Of a DNA stretch of 64,000 nucleotides, positions 1-8,426 are shown piece after piece (position 1 is the first letter of the stretch; each line of letters starts with the position of its first letter). Both the position numbers and the translations under genes were made by a program. The stretch comes from Enterocloster alcoholdehydrogenati (GTDB taxonomy: Bacteria; Bacillota; Clostridia; Lachnospirales; Lachnospiraceae): NCBI RefSeq assembly GCF_013282095.1, contig NZ_BLTJ01000004.1, positions 62,001 through 126,000 on the forward strand. Direction: 5' to 3'. The notes under the pieces are model-generated. The model saw nothing but the letters and a program-made list of their open reading frames with translations. It did no database searches and had not been told where the DNA came from.

Positions 1-1
1 C

Positions 2-445
2 GGCGATGAGCGGTATGAAAATATGTTCCGCCACTATGACTGGAAGTACCATGACAGGGTATCGGCCCAGATCTATTATTCAGAGGCCATGTCCCATAAG
101 ATCTATGCAGCCTGTGATGCCTTCCTGATGCCGTCTCTGTTTGAACCCTGCGGCTTAAGCCAGCTTATGGCCCTGCGCTACGGCACAGTGCCTATTGTCA
201 GAGAGACCGGCGGTTTAAAGGATACCGTCTGGCCTTATAATGAATACGAAAGCACAGGCACAGGCTTCTCCTTTGCCAATTATAATGCTCACGAGATGTT
301 GGGGAGCATCCGCTATGCCAAATACGTCTACTACAGCAGACGCCGGGAGTGGAATAAGATCATTGACCGGGCGATGGCGGCCGATTTCTCATGGAAAACA
401 TCTGCTTCCCGATATCAGGAGCTGTATGACTGGCTCATCGGCTGA
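2..445 (+). CDS. glgA: Glycogen synthase, C-terminal part (5' end outside window)
   Basis: This is the last ~147 codons of a GT5 glycogen/starch synthase, which adds glucose from ADP-glucose to the non-reducing end of glycogen in the cytoplasm. The GT-B C-terminal nucleotide-sugar motif is plain: SLFEPCGLSQLMALRYG followed by GTVPIVRETGGLKDTV, where the Glu and the Gly-Leu pair contact ADP-glucose. The reading frame is open to the window edge, so the start lies upstream. The C-terminal SWKTSASRYQELY is typical of GlgA ends. The next gene follows after 42 bp on the same strand. The family call is secure. Confidence 0.95.
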   Translation, partial: GDERYENMFRHYDWKYHDRVSAQIYYSEAMSHKIYAACDAFLMPSLFEPCGLSQLMALRYGTVPIVRETGGLKDTVWPYNEYESTGTGFSFANYNAHEMLGSIRYAKYVYYSRRREWNKIIDRAMAADFSWKTSASRYQELYDWLIG

Positions 446-487
446 TGACCGTGAAAAAGGGTTGCTCTGTGCGCAAAAAGAGGTAAG

Positions 488-1009
488 ATGCCCATGGAGG
501 ACTTTGAAACAAATGTATATTTAACGGATCCGGAATACCTGGAGTGTGTGGCAGATATCCTGTCCCATCCGGTATTCCAGTCTATGGACCAGTACATACA
601 GCACGGCACCACCACCTGTAAGATACACTGTATTCAGGTATCCTACATGGCGTACCGGCTGTGCAGGAGACTGGGAGGAAACTGGAGGAGCGCTGCCAGA
701 GGGGGGCTTCTCCATGATTTGTTTTTATATGACTGGCATACCCATGCCAGAGAGACAGGTGAGCATTTTCACGGCTTTACCCACCCGCGCAGAGCGATGG
801 AAAATGCGGTTCTCTATTTTAATATTACAGAAGAGGAAAAAAATATCATCCTGCGCCATATGTGGCCTCTGACGCCGGTGCCGCCGGCTACCAGGGCCGG
901 CTACGCAGTTACCATGGCTGACAAGATCTGCGGCACAAGGGAAACGGCGGCGCGGGCAAAGGATTGGATCCTTATGTCCTTTATGGCACAGCCGGCAGGG
1001 CGGGGCTAG
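488..1009 (+). CDS. HD-domain phosphohydrolase-like protein
   Basis: A 173-residue cytoplasmic protein with an HD-superfamily metal-site pattern: His47, the His76-Asp77 pair in GGLLHDLF, His99, His124 and Asp145 in VTMADKI. Family members hydrolyse phosphomonoester or nucleotide bonds with bound divalent metals; the substrate here cannot be read from sequence. The start ATG follows AGAGGTAAG directly, with a second ATG two codons later. It lies between glgA and a DUF212 membrane gene in a same-strand run, which gives no strong functional hint. The C-terminus is unremarkable. Confidence 0.8.
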   Translation: MPMEDFETNVYLTDPEYLECVADILSHPVFQSMDQYIQHGTTTCKIHCIQVSYMAYRLCRRLGGNWRSAARGGLLHDLFLYDWHTHARETGEHFHGFTHPRRAMENAVLYFNITEEEKNIILRHMWPLTPVPPATRAGYAVTMADKICGTRETAARAKDWILMSFMAQPAGRG

Positions 1010-1081
1010 AATATCCCCTTTAAGAGGCCGGTAAATGAAAACACAGATAAACGCCCGAAGAAAGGGGAAAATAACCGCACC

Positions 1082-1540
1082 ATGAATGTTTGGAACGAGA
1101 TGCTTGGCAATCAGATCCTTGTAAGCGCCGTAGTGGGCTGGACGACAGCCCAGGTTTTAAAGACACTGATCGACTTTGCTTTAAATAAAAACTTCAACGC
1201 GGAACGTCTGGTAGGCTCCGGCGGTATGCCCAGCTCCCACTCTGCCACAGTATGCGGACTGACCACAGCCGCTGCACTGGAATACGGAGCAGGCTCCTTT
1301 GAGTTTGCCATATCGTTTGTCCTTTCCATGGTAGTCATGTATGATGCCATTGGAGTGCGCAGAGAGACGGGAAAGCAGGCAAAGCTGTTAAACTCCATTT
1401 TGATGGAAAATCCGCTTAAGCTTAATGCAGAGGTTCTTCAGGAAAAATTAAAGGAATACGTGGGCCATACGCCGCTTCAGGTTCTGGCCGGAGCTATCCT
1501 GGGAATCTGTCTGGCGCTTCTGTTAAACACATATTATTAA
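1082..1540 (+). CDS. Divergent PAP2 / DUF212 family membrane protein
   Basis: A 152-residue integral membrane protein of the DUF212 (divergent acid phosphatase/vanadium-peroxidase-related, YuiD-like) family. Diagnostic blocks are GSGGMPSSHSA at 46-55, matching the phosphatase SGH-like motif, and YDAIGVRRETGKQA at 87-100. About four hydrophobic segments surround them, and the last one ends the protein. Members are presumed lipid- or prenyl-phosphate phosphatases, but activity is not established for this branch. Eleven bases separate it from the next membrane protein gene, so the two are probably co-transcribed. Confidence 0.85.
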   Translation: MNVWNEMLGNQILVSAVVGWTTAQVLKTLIDFALNKNFNAERLVGSGGMPSSHSATVCGLTTAAALEYGAGSFEFAISFVLSMVVMYDAIGVRRETGKQAKLLNSILMENPLKLNAEVLQEKLKEYVGHTPLQVLAGAILGICLALLLNTYY

Positions 1541-1550
1541 GAGGTGATCC

Positions 1551-2102
1551 ATGAAACCTTATACCATGATCAACTGGTTTTTTATGTACAGTTTTTTAGG
1601 CTATCTTCTGGAATGCACGGTACTGAGTATTGAATACAGACGCCCCGTAGTGGACCGTGGCTTTGGCCATGGCCCCTTTTGCGTCATATACGGCTTCGGG
1701 GCGCTGGGGGCGATGTTTCTTCTGACGCCGGTAGCCGGGGATCCGGTGAAGCTTTACACGGCGTCCATGGTGATGGCTACTGTGATGGAACTTGTGACGG
1801 CTGCGGTGATGATTCGCCTGTTTGGAAGTTTTTGGTGGGACTACAGCACAAAGCCTTTTAATTACCGCGGCATTATCTGCCTGGAAAGCAGTCTGGCCTG
1901 GGGACTTTTAGGAATCTTTTTCTTCCATTTTCTGGATCGTCAGGTACGGCAGGCAGTGGGGCATATACCGGTAAAAGCCGGTCATGTTTTAGCCTGGGTA
2001 TTACCGCTTTATTATCTTCTGGATCTTTTGTGGTGTATTCACCGCCGCCTGGGAGGGGAAGAGGATGAGAAGGAAACCGTGGGACGGCTGAAGGTATACT
2101 AA
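1551..2102 (+). CDS. Putative membrane protein of the ABC_trans_CmpB (PF06541) family
   Basis: A 183-residue protein with about five predicted membrane helices. The conserved start of this family, NWFFMYSFLGYLLECT, and the block RGFGHGPFCVIYGFGA are present, as is FNYRGIICLESSLAWGLLG in the middle. The family is annotated as a putative ABC-transporter permease in Firmicutes, but no ATPase partner is adjacent and the role is unknown. AGAGGTGATCC precedes the ATG. It sits between DUF212 and maf in an apparent operon. Confidence is high for the family and low for function. Confidence 0.8.
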   Translation: MKPYTMINWFFMYSFLGYLLECTVLSIEYRRPVVDRGFGHGPFCVIYGFGALGAMFLLTPVAGDPVKLYTASMVMATVMELVTAAVMIRLFGSFWWDYSTKPFNYRGIICLESSLAWGLLGIFFFHFLDRQVRQAVGHIPVKAGHVLAWVLPLYYLLDLLWCIHRRLGGEEDEKETVGRLKVY

Positions 2103-2120
2103 AGAAAGCAGGAGACAGAT

Positions 2121-2744
2121 ATGGAAATGACAGAATATTGGAAGGGACATCCGGTGGTGCTTGCCTCCGGTTCGCCCAGAAGAAAAGAGCTTTTAGAGCA
2201 GATCGGTATCCGGGCCAGGATATGTCCGAGTTCCCTGGAGGAGACCTCTGAGGCAGATACGCCAAAGGGACTGGTGATGGAACTTTCAGACGGCAAGGCG
2301 CGGGAGGTCGCGTCAGACTGTATGCCGGGAACCCTTGTGATTGGCGCGGATACGGTGGTGGCGCTGGACAATGAAATTCTTGGGAAACCAAAGACGCCTG
2401 AGCGGGCCGCGCAGATGATAAAAAGCCTTGAGGGGCGTGATCATCAGGTCTACACTGGTGTTACGGTACTTCTCTGTCTGGGAGAAGGCCGGTATCACAA
2501 TACAACCTTCGCAGAATGTACCGACGTAAGCCTCTGGCCCATGACTCAGGAAGAGATCCTTGCATACGCCCAGAGCGGCGAGCCGCTTGACAAGGCGGGC
2601 GCTTACGGGATTCAGGGCCGTTTTGCCGCCTATATAAAGGGAATCCGGGGAGATTACACCAATGTGGTAGGGCTGCCTCTGGGGCGTCTGGTTCATGAGG
2701 TGGATGCTCTGCTGACAGAGAATGGAGGAACAGACAATGATTAA
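2121..2744 (+). CDS. maf: Maf-like nucleotide pyrophosphatase
   Basis: A 207-residue Maf/HAM1-fold nucleoside triphosphate pyrophosphatase that hydrolyses non-canonical or modified NTPs (dTTP/UTP class) to the monophosphate and pyrophosphate, acting as a house-cleaning enzyme in the cytoplasm. The N-terminal signature ASGSPRRKELLEQIG lies at 15-29, the catalytic Asp at 77 in IGADTVV, and GKPKTPERAAQM follows. Length is normal. The 3' end overlaps the upstream region of the HAD gene by 8 bp, so the two are translationally coupled. Confidence 0.93.
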   Translation: MEMTEYWKGHPVVLASGSPRRKELLEQIGIRARICPSSLEETSEADTPKGLVMELSDGKAREVASDCMPGTLVIGADTVVALDNEILGKPKTPERAAQMIKSLEGRDHQVYTGVTVLLCLGEGRYHNTTFAECTDVSLWPMTQEEILAYAQSGEPLDKAGAYGIQGRFAAYIKGIRGDYTNVVGLPLGRLVHEVDALLTENGGTDND

Positions 2745-3522
2745 ACTGATCGTGTCGGATGTAGACGGAACGCTGGTGCCTGACGGGTCAGCCGATTTAA
2801 ATCCGGAGCTGTTTGATGTGATCGAAAAGCTGCGGGAAAAGGGAATCCAGTTCGCCATTGCCAGCGGACGGCCCTGGTCCAGCGTGGAGCATACCTTTGA
2901 CCCGGTAAAGAAAAAGATATTTTATATTGCAAATAACGGCTCTTATATTGGCTGCTATGGCCGCAGCCTCTATACATACGCCATCGATAAGACCCTGGCA
3001 GACCGGCTGATTCGTTCCGTTCGCCGTCATCCGGAACTGGAGATTGTCTATGCCTGCGCCGGCGGAGATTATGTGGATTCCAGAAATGAAGAACTGGTAC
3101 GCTGGCTGATTGACGGATATAAGTTTAAGCTGAACAGGGTGGAGGATCTTCTTGCCTTAGAGGAAGCTCCGGTAAAGATTTCCATTTACAAGCCTGAGGG
3201 TATTGAAGCTGCCACCCGTTTTGTTTTTGATGAATTTGGAGGTGAGCTTAAGCTGGCCTGCGCCGGAGATATGTGGATGGACTGCATGGCTTTCGGCGTC
3301 AATAAGGGGAGTGCGGTAAGGACTATTCAGGAGTGTCTGGATATTCGGCCTGAGGAGACAATGGTCTTTGGCGATCAGCTGAATGACCTGGAAATGCTGG
3401 ATCAGGCTTATTACAGCTTCGCTGTGGCAAACGCCAGAAAAGAGGTGCGGGACAGGGCCAGATTTCAGGCGGACACCAATGTAAACGACGGAGTTCTAAA
3501 GATCCTTAAGAATCTTTTGTAA
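2737..3522 (+). CDS. Cof-type HAD-IIB hydrolase (sugar-phosphate phosphatase-like)
   Basis: A 261-residue cytoplasmic haloacid dehalogenase-superfamily phosphatase of the Cof/IIB class. Motif I is DVDGTL with the nucleophile Asp8 and general acid Asp10, motif II is the Ser in IASGRPWSS near 43, Lys190 is motif III, and GDQLND at 212-217 is motif IV. The start chosen is the ATG at 2737 because GGAGGA at 2724-2729 lies 7 bases upstream; an in-frame ATG at 2722 would lack this site. Substrates of such enzymes are varied sugar or nucleotide phosphates and cannot be fixed here. Confidence 0.9.
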   Translation: MIKLIVSDVDGTLVPDGSADLNPELFDVIEKLREKGIQFAIASGRPWSSVEHTFDPVKKKIFYIANNGSYIGCYGRSLYTYAIDKTLADRLIRSVRRHPELEIVYACAGGDYVDSRNEELVRWLIDGYKFKLNRVEDLLALEEAPVKISIYKPEGIEAATRFVFDEFGGELKLACAGDMWMDCMAFGVNKGSAVRTIQECLDIRPEETMVFGDQLNDLEMLDQAYYSFAVANARKEVRDRARFQADTNVNDGVLKILKNLL

Positions 3523-3551
3523 TAAGATGCTCTGTGGGAAAGGAGTCTGTA

Positions 3552-4550
3552 TTGAACCAGAAAAGGAATAGCAGGGGGATGGGAATGTGGCGTCGAATCC
3601 TGTGTCTGGGACTGTGGGTTCTCATTGGGACCGCAGGGCTTACAGCCTGCAGCGGACAGGCCTCTTCCGGGCAGAGGAGTATGGGCTCTGTCACCGAATA
3701 TACGCCAGGCCAGATCCGAATGGTGGCCGCTACGGAGCGCAACCGGTATCAGAACATCTATACCAGCCAGCTGTGGTCGGTTGCGGCTGACGGAGAGGGG
3801 AATACCTTTGAGACACTGCTGAAGGGGCAGGTTGAGCAGTTTTTGAAGGAGTTGGCTGTGGTGAACCTGCTTGCTGAGAAAAATGGAATCCAGCTTACCA
3901 GTCAGGAAAAGGATGCAGTTCAGAACCTGACGGACGAATATTATTCCGGCCTGACAAAAGGCGACCTGGACTATATGAAGGTATCAAAGGATGAGGTCTA
4001 TGACCTTTACAGCAAATATTACCTGGCAGATAAGACGGTATCCCAGCTTACCAATGAGGAAGATCTGGAGGTGAGCGACGCGGAGGCCAAGGTAATCCAC
4101 ATCCAGCAGATCGAGACTGATACGGAGGAAAAAGCCCAGGAGGTTTATGAAAAGGCGACCCAGGAAAAGGCGGATTTTGCTGCTGTGGCTGCTAAGGAAT
4201 CCCAGAACAGTCAGATTGAGTATGAGCTGGAATGGAGCGGGGATATGACGCCCTTAGAGCAGTCGGCCTTTTTCCTGGAACAGGATCAGATCAGTAAGGT
4301 TATTTCATATGAAGGAAAATATTATATTCAAAAATGCACCAATGCCTATGATAAAGACGCCACGGCTGCCCGAAAGATTAAGCTGCTGGAGGAAAAAAAG
4401 GCAAGGGCCTTTGACCAGATCTACACTCCCTTCAGCCAGACAAATCCTGTCCGCCTGAAGGAGGGTATGTGGGATGAGATGGATTTTTCGGGAGGTGAGG
4501 AGTGCACTGCGGATAACTTTTTCCAGCTGTATCACACATCGCGCCAGTGA
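3552..4550 (+). CDS. PrsA-like foldase lipoprotein (SurA/PpiC type)
   Basis: A secreted lipoprotein of ~332 residues with a basic N-terminus, a hydrophobic stretch and the lipobox LTAC (Cys33), so it should be tethered to the outer face of the membrane. The middle is a SurA-N/PrsA-like helical region. Residues ~175-260 look like a degenerate parvulin rotamase domain (VIHIQQIETDTEEKAQEVY onward). TTG at 3552 is preferred because AAAGGAG ends six bases upstream; GTG at 3534 is the alternative. The role inferred is folding of exported proteins. The last 19 bases overlap the convergent Cys-rich gene. Confidence 0.75.
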   Translation: MNQKRNSRGMGMWRRILCLGLWVLIGTAGLTACSGQASSGQRSMGSVTEYTPGQIRMVAATERNRYQNIYTSQLWSVAADGEGNTFETLLKGQVEQFLKELAVVNLLAEKNGIQLTSQEKDAVQNLTDEYYSGLTKGDLDYMKVSKDEVYDLYSKYYLADKTVSQLTNEEDLEVSDAEAKVIHIQQIETDTEEKAQEVYEKATQEKADFAAVAAKESQNSQIEYELEWSGDMTPLEQSAFFLEQDQISKVISYEGKYYIQKCTNAYDKDATAARKIKLLEEKKARAFDQIYTPFSQTNPVRLKEGMWDEMDFSGGEECTADNFFQLYHTSRQ

Positions 4551-4729
4551 CAGGTTTTACCGGCGCGTTTTTCCAGATACAGCTTTTTTTTGTTAAGACA
4601 GCGGATCTTGGCTCGGGGTTGGTATTTTGAGCAGTGCTGGCAGCAGGTCTTGTGGCAGGCCTGGCGGCCTTTTTTGCAGAGCCCCAGTGCTTCGTAGTAT
4701 TTACAGGGAATTTCTCTGTATTTTGCCAT
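4532..4729 (-). CDS. Cysteine-rich small protein downstream of rtcB
   Basis: A 65-residue, strongly basic protein with seven cysteines, including CKKGRQACHKTCCQHC in the centre and single Cys near both ends. The spacing suggests a small zinc-binding or knuckle fold. It begins three bases after the rtcB stop codon on the same strand, so it is almost certainly co-transcribed and perhaps coupled. Similar short Cys/Lys-rich proteins occur in Lachnospiraceae, but I know no function. Its 3' end overlaps the convergent foldase gene by 19 bp. A nucleic-acid-binding accessory to RtcB is a guess. Confidence 0.65.
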   Translation of the reverse strand: MAKYREIPCKYYEALGLCKKGRQACHKTCCQHCSKYQPRAKIRCLNKKKLYLEKRAGKTCHWRDV

Positions 4730-4732
4730 AAA

Positions 4733-5872
4733 TCATCCCTCCCTTCCAGCCTTGAAATTATAGACAGGATGCAGGATCTGATCGATCTCTACAGTGTCTG
4801 AGACGGCGGCGCGTATTTCATCCATGGGTCGATAGGCAAAGGGGGACTCATCCAGAGTATCTTTGCTGATGCTGGGAGAATAAATCCCCTTCATCTCCTT
4901 TTTAAAGGCGGACAACGTGAAGTGCTTTTTTACATCCTCCCGTTTCATGATCCTTCCGGCGCCGTGAGGGGCTGAGAAGTTCCAGTCCTTATTTCCAAGT
5001 CCCTTTCCCAAAAGAACGCCGTCCCGCATATGGATGGGAATAATGACAGGCTCTTCTTTTCGGGCGGAAATGGCTCCCTTTCTTAAAATGGGGATGTTGC
5101 CTCTCAGATCCACATAATTATGCTGGCAGGAGAGAATGGATTCCGTTTTCCATTTCATTGCGCGGGTTAGTTCATCCAGAATGGATTCCCGGTTTAAAGC
5201 GGCAAATTGCTGAACTAACTGAAGATCGTGAAGATACTGTTCTTTCAGGGAGCCCTCCAGCCAGGTCAGTTCATAGGGCACGCGTACGCCTTTTTGTCTG
5301 AGGGCTTTCTGGCCTTCTCTCATATAGTATTCGGTAACCATTTTTCCTAAGGAGCGGCTGCCGGAATGAATCACCGCATAGAGAGCGCCGTTTTCATCCT
5401 CGTCAAGTTCGATGAAATGGTTGCCTCCGCCCAGGGTTCCGAGGCTTAATACGGCCTTGACCTCATCTATGCTGCGTCTGCAGTAAAATGCTTCCGGTCT
5501 GAAGGAGTCAGCAAAACGGTGCAGGTCGTTTCGTATCCGGGAGCCTGCGGGAATCCGCTCTCGGATCAGGGTGTCCAGCCTGGGAAAACAGTCTTTTCTG
5601 GCCTTGGAAGAAAGACGGGCCAGGGTGATGCCGCAGCCGATATCAATCCCCACTACCTGGGGCAGGATCCGACTGCCTACAGTGGCTGTAAATCCGATGG
5701 TTCCGACTTTGCCGGGGTGAACGTCAGGCATGACACGGATCTGGCTTCCTGTGAATGCTTCATTATCGCAAAGCGCCTGGATCTGTGCCAGGGCGTAAGG
5801 CTCAATGCCTGTTTTTTCATTGTTCGTGTGATAGATGACTGCAGATGTATAGCGTCCGTTTATGATTTTCAT
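4733..5872 (-). CDS. rtcB: RNA-splicing ligase RtcB
   Basis: A 379-residue GTP- and Mn-dependent RNA ligase that joins 2',3'-cyclic-phosphate or 3'-phosphate ends to 5'-OH ends, as in tRNA splicing or RNA repair. Metal-site residues are visible: Asp50 and His52 (MPDVHPG), Cys80 (GIDIGCG), NHF at 151-153, HSGSR at 169-173 and HN at 251-252. APHGAGR at 301-307 carries His303, the expected guanylylated residue. The ATG at 5872 is chosen because GAAAGGG lies about 7 bases upstream and the protein then starts with the usual MKIINGRY; an in-frame ATG at 5917 is less likely. It is slightly shorter than E. coli RtcB. No RtcA or RtcR is adjacent. Confidence 0.95.
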   Translation of the reverse strand: MKIINGRYTSAVIYHTNNEKTGIEPYALAQIQALCDNEAFTGSQIRVMPDVHPGKVGTIGFTATVGSRILPQVVGIDIGCGITLARLSSKARKDCFPRLDTLIRERIPAGSRIRNDLHRFADSFRPEAFYCRRSIDEVKAVLSLGTLGGGNHFIELDEDENGALYAVIHSGSRSLGKMVTEYYMREGQKALRQKGVRVPYELTWLEGSLKEQYLHDLQLVQQFAALNRESILDELTRAMKWKTESILSCQHNYVDLRGNIPILRKGAISARKEEPVIIPIHMRDGVLLGKGLGNKDWNFSAPHGAGRIMKREDVKKHFTLSAFKKEMKGIYSPSISKDTLDESPFAYRPMDEIRAAVSDTVEIDQILHPVYNFKAGREG

Positions 5873-6001
5873 GATGATCCCTTTCTCTGCCGGGAAGTTT
5901 CGCCTGATAACAGGCATAAAAATACCTCGCAGCAGACAGAGGTGTGGGGATCGTAAGATATTGAGAATGGGATCCGAATTTGGATAATATAAAAGCGCAG
6001 A

Positions 6002-6076
6002 TCAGCCCAATACCGGAAGGATCTCCAGACCTCTGATAAAATTTAAAGTTATGTTGCGGTTGTAAGTTGCTGTCAT
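6002..6076 (-). CDS. 24-residue leader peptide upstream of rtcB
   Basis: A short open frame beginning MTATYNRN and ending EILPVLG. It has an excellent AAAGGAGG site eight bases before its ATG and lies directly downstream of a near-perfect promoter. Its TGA is 129 bp before the rtcB start. The strength of promoter and ribosome site makes translation likely. It could be a regulatory leader peptide, because a weak stem ACCTC/GAGGT followed by ATTTTT lies between it and rtcB, or a microprotein in its own right. I do not recognise the sequence. Confidence 0.55.
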   Translation of the reverse strand: MTATYNRNITLNFIRGLEILPVLG

Positions 6077-6138
6077 GGTTATCCTCCTTTCATCCGGGTC
6101 AATAGCTGCAAACAGTCGTGCTTCTGTTTTATGAGGCT

Positions 6139-6167
6139 ATTATAGTGAGAAGCAGCGAAAATGTCAA
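6139..6167 (-). promoter_or_regulatory. Consensus sigma-A promoter for the leader peptide/rtcB transcript
   Basis: On the minus strand the -35 is TTGACA (6162-6167) and the -10 is TATAAT (6139-6144), separated by exactly 17 bp. Both hexamers match consensus at all six positions. The start of transcription should fall near 6132, about 55 bp before the leader-peptide ATG. Confidence 0.85.
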
Positions 6168-6260
6168 TGCCTGATAGAGCGAAGGAAATATGTAACTGTT
6201 CAGCCATGCCATTTTCTTAAGGGTTTGTTGGTCTTTCTGTGTGCTCTCCTTCTGTATGCG

Positions 6261-6310
6261 CCCTTATAAAGGCGGGAACACGTTGGGAGGTGTTCCCGCC
6301 TTTATAAGGG
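6261..6310. terminator. Perfect 21-bp inverted repeat, terminator of the collagen-like gene
   Basis: Arms 6261-6281 and 6290-6310 are perfectly complementary over 21 bp around an 8-base loop. The GC-rich core GGCGGGAACAC is bordered by TTTATAA, so it can act as a terminator in either direction. It starts 5 bp beyond the stop codon of the collagen-like gene and also insulates the divergent rtcB promoter. Confidence 0.8.
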
Positions 6311-6314
6311 AATG

Positions 6315-7091
6315 TTATTCTTCCAGCAGCCCGGCTGCTCTTAAGTGGGCCAGCAGAAGATTAAACTGGGTCAGAATGGTGGTGCAGACGGCATCCTCTA
6401 CTGGCGCCGCAGGAGTTACAACTCCCGAATCCCCGGCCGGAATGGTAAAGTTAAAAATAGCATCCGTATTCGTACCGGTGTTGGTAACGGCGGCATCTGT
6501 TCCGGGAGCTCCCGTGGCAACGGTTCCGATGGTAATAGTGGCAGCTTTTCCGGCTGCGCCGGTGGCCCCGGTATAGCCTCTGGGTCCCATTGGTCCAGTG
6601 GCTCCCGTGTCACCTTTGGGGCCTTGAGCGCCAGTGGCTCCGGCTGCTCCCGTATCCCCTTTGGGGCCGGCTGCCCCGGCTGCGCCGGTATAGCCTCTGG
6701 GTCCCATTGGCCCGGTGGCACCGGTTGTTCCAATAGGCCCCTGGGGGCCAACAGGTCCCTGCGGCCCTGCCGGTCCGACAGGACCTCTTGGTCCGGTGTC
6801 TCCGGTGAAACCTCTGGGTCCCATAGCCCCGGTGGCACCGGTGGGTCCGGGACAGCCCATGGGGCCTCTTGGTCCGGCTGGTCCCCGCCGGCAGCATCGG
6901 CAGCATTCTCTGTTCTGCCCTTCACAATTACACCTGCAGCATCTGCTGTCAGAACTCTGTGTGCCGCAGCCTCTGTCAGAAGTCTCCAGTCCGCTGTTTT
7001 CCCGGCTGACTGTTTCATTTTCAAAAGGCCCATCGGGAATATCCCCCATTCGGGCGTCAAGTTCCAGATCATCAGGATACTCAAAATACAT
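6315..7091 (-). CDS. Collagen-like (Gly-X-Y) repeat protein with cysteine-rich head
   Basis: A 258-residue protein in three parts. Residues 1-40 are acidic. Residues 42-67 hold nine cysteines, including the pairs CC at 51-52, 63-64 and 66-67. About 37 Gly-X-Y triplets rich in GPMGPRG, GATG and GPKGDTG run from ~70 to ~182, and a BclA-like globular C-terminal region of ~75 residues ends the protein. Such proteins form collagen triple helices on Bacillus/Clostridium spores or cell surfaces. No signal peptide is visible, which favours a spore-coat or exosporium location (inference). ATG at 7091 is chosen because GAAAGGAG lies 7 bases upstream. Confidence 0.85.
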   Translation of the reverse strand: MYFEYPDDLELDARMGDIPDGPFENETVSRENSGLETSDRGCGTQSSDSRCCRCNCEGQNRECCRCCRRGPAGPRGPMGCPGPTGATGAMGPRGFTGDTGPRGPVGPAGPQGPVGPQGPIGTTGATGPMGPRGYTGAAGAAGPKGDTGAAGATGAQGPKGDTGATGPMGPRGYTGATGAAGKAATITIGTVATGAPGTDAAVTNTGTNTDAIFNFTIPAGDSGVVTPAAPVEDAVCTTILTQFNLLLAHLRAAGLLEE

Positions 7092-7363
7092 AGTTGCACT
7101 CCTTTCTGTGTCTTGCGCTGTACCCTCCATGCATAGGAGTATGGATCCGTGCCTGCCGCTGCAGGCTGAATGCTCCTCCGTCCGCTTAATGTACTATATG
7201 CTTCATTGTCAGGTTGTGTGTCCAGGCTGTGCGAACAGGAGGGATGAGGCAGGGTACCGTGCGCAAATGTTGGGAAAATGGTTCGCAAACGCAAGGATCT
7301 GTGATATACTTACACAGGAATGGGTACAACACGCAGGATAAGAAATAAAAGGGGGAAATTACA

Positions 7364-8332
7364 ATGACAGTAATAAAAAAACGCCTGTTTCATGGTATTA
7401 TGGGAGCTATGGTTTTCTCAGCCCTCTGTGCGTTTCCGGCATTTGCAAAAGAGGAGCGGACGCCGGTGGGGCACATCCGTCTGAATATCAGCTCTGATAT
7501 ACAGGCAGGAGATGCAGGCGCTTCGATCGATGTGTCAGTGGAGGAGGGGAACTGTTCCCTAGAGAGCGCGGATTTCATCAATGAGCAGGAATATTGGGCC
7601 GGCGGCGTCCGGCCTAAGGTGGAAATATGGCTGGCGGCTGACAGCGACTGCTATTTTAAAAAATCGGGAAAAAGTACATTCACCTTTACAGGAGATGAGG
7701 TAAAATATGTGTCCAGTTCCACAAAATACGATAAAGAGCTGCTGCGCCTTGTAGTGTCTTTGGATGAACTGGATGAGGAGGACGAGGATCTGGATGTATC
7801 AGGTCTTGTGTGGGATCAAGACAATGCGATTGCTCACTGGGATCAGAACGGTATTGCAAAAAGCTATAAGGTCCGTTTGTACAGGGGAAAGGGCGGCAGT
7901 TCTTCTGAAAACCGAATAGGAGCAGTCTGCACAGTGGCAGAAAACAGCTTTGATTTTGCAGAGCAGATTCCCAAGGCCGGCAATTACTATTTTAAAGTAA
8001 GGGCCGTCGATATCAGAGGAAATGAGGGAGACTGGGTGGAATCACCCTGGTTTGAAGTAACGGATGCTGACCTGGCGGACTGGAAAGGCAGCTGGAAACG
8101 GGACGGCCGCGGCTGGTGGTTTGAAAACAGGGACGGTTCTTACCCAAGAGACTGCTGGCAGCTCATTGATTCCCGGTGGTATTTTTTTGACAGTGATGGG
8201 TATATGAAAACGGGCTGGATCTTCTGGAATGGAAAAGAGTATTTCTGTGATGAGTCAGGCGCTATGCTGGTATCAGCGGTAACGCCGGATGGATCTGCGG
8301 TGGGAGAGGACGGTGCCAGGCTTTTGCAGTGA
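7364..8332 (+). CDS. Secreted protein with Fn3-like domain and cell-wall-binding repeats
   Basis: A 322-residue exported protein with a signal peptide (basic start, hydrophobic core, likely cleavage after FPAFA near 28). The middle contains a fibronectin-III-like stretch (~135-230) with KSYKVRLYRG and YYFKVRAVD. The C-terminus has two choline-binding-like cell-wall repeats: GRGWWFENRDGSYPRDCW and SRWYFFDSDGYMKTGW. It should sit non-covalently on the wall; no catalytic domain is recognisable. A GGGGG-A site precedes the ATG. A possible promoter (TTCGCA-17-TATACT) lies near 7281-7309, less than 90 bp upstream. Confidence 0.75.
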   Translation: MTVIKKRLFHGIMGAMVFSALCAFPAFAKEERTPVGHIRLNISSDIQAGDAGASIDVSVEEGNCSLESADFINEQEYWAGGVRPKVEIWLAADSDCYFKKSGKSTFTFTGDEVKYVSSSTKYDKELLRLVVSLDELDEEDEDLDVSGLVWDQDNAIAHWDQNGIAKSYKVRLYRGKGGSSSENRIGAVCTVAENSFDFAEQIPKAGNYYFKVRAVDIRGNEGDWVESPWFEVTDADLADWKGSWKRDGRGWWFENRDGSYPRDCWQLIDSRWYFFDSDGYMKTGWIFWNGKEYFCDESGAMLVSAVTPDGSAVGEDGARLLQ

Positions 8333-8426
8333 GATCCATTGGATGTATGGGGCACAGGCTGCCGTATGAATCAGGATCGGAACAGGGATCCGGCGACAGA
8401 CGAAATGGCGGAGCGTGAAAAAATCC

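Noticed and set aside
6345-7136. Long open frames opposite and in other frames of the collagen-like gene
   Set aside because: Repetitive GGN-CCN codons keep several frames open by chance. Only the minus-strand frame gives Gly-X-Y triplets with a proper start.
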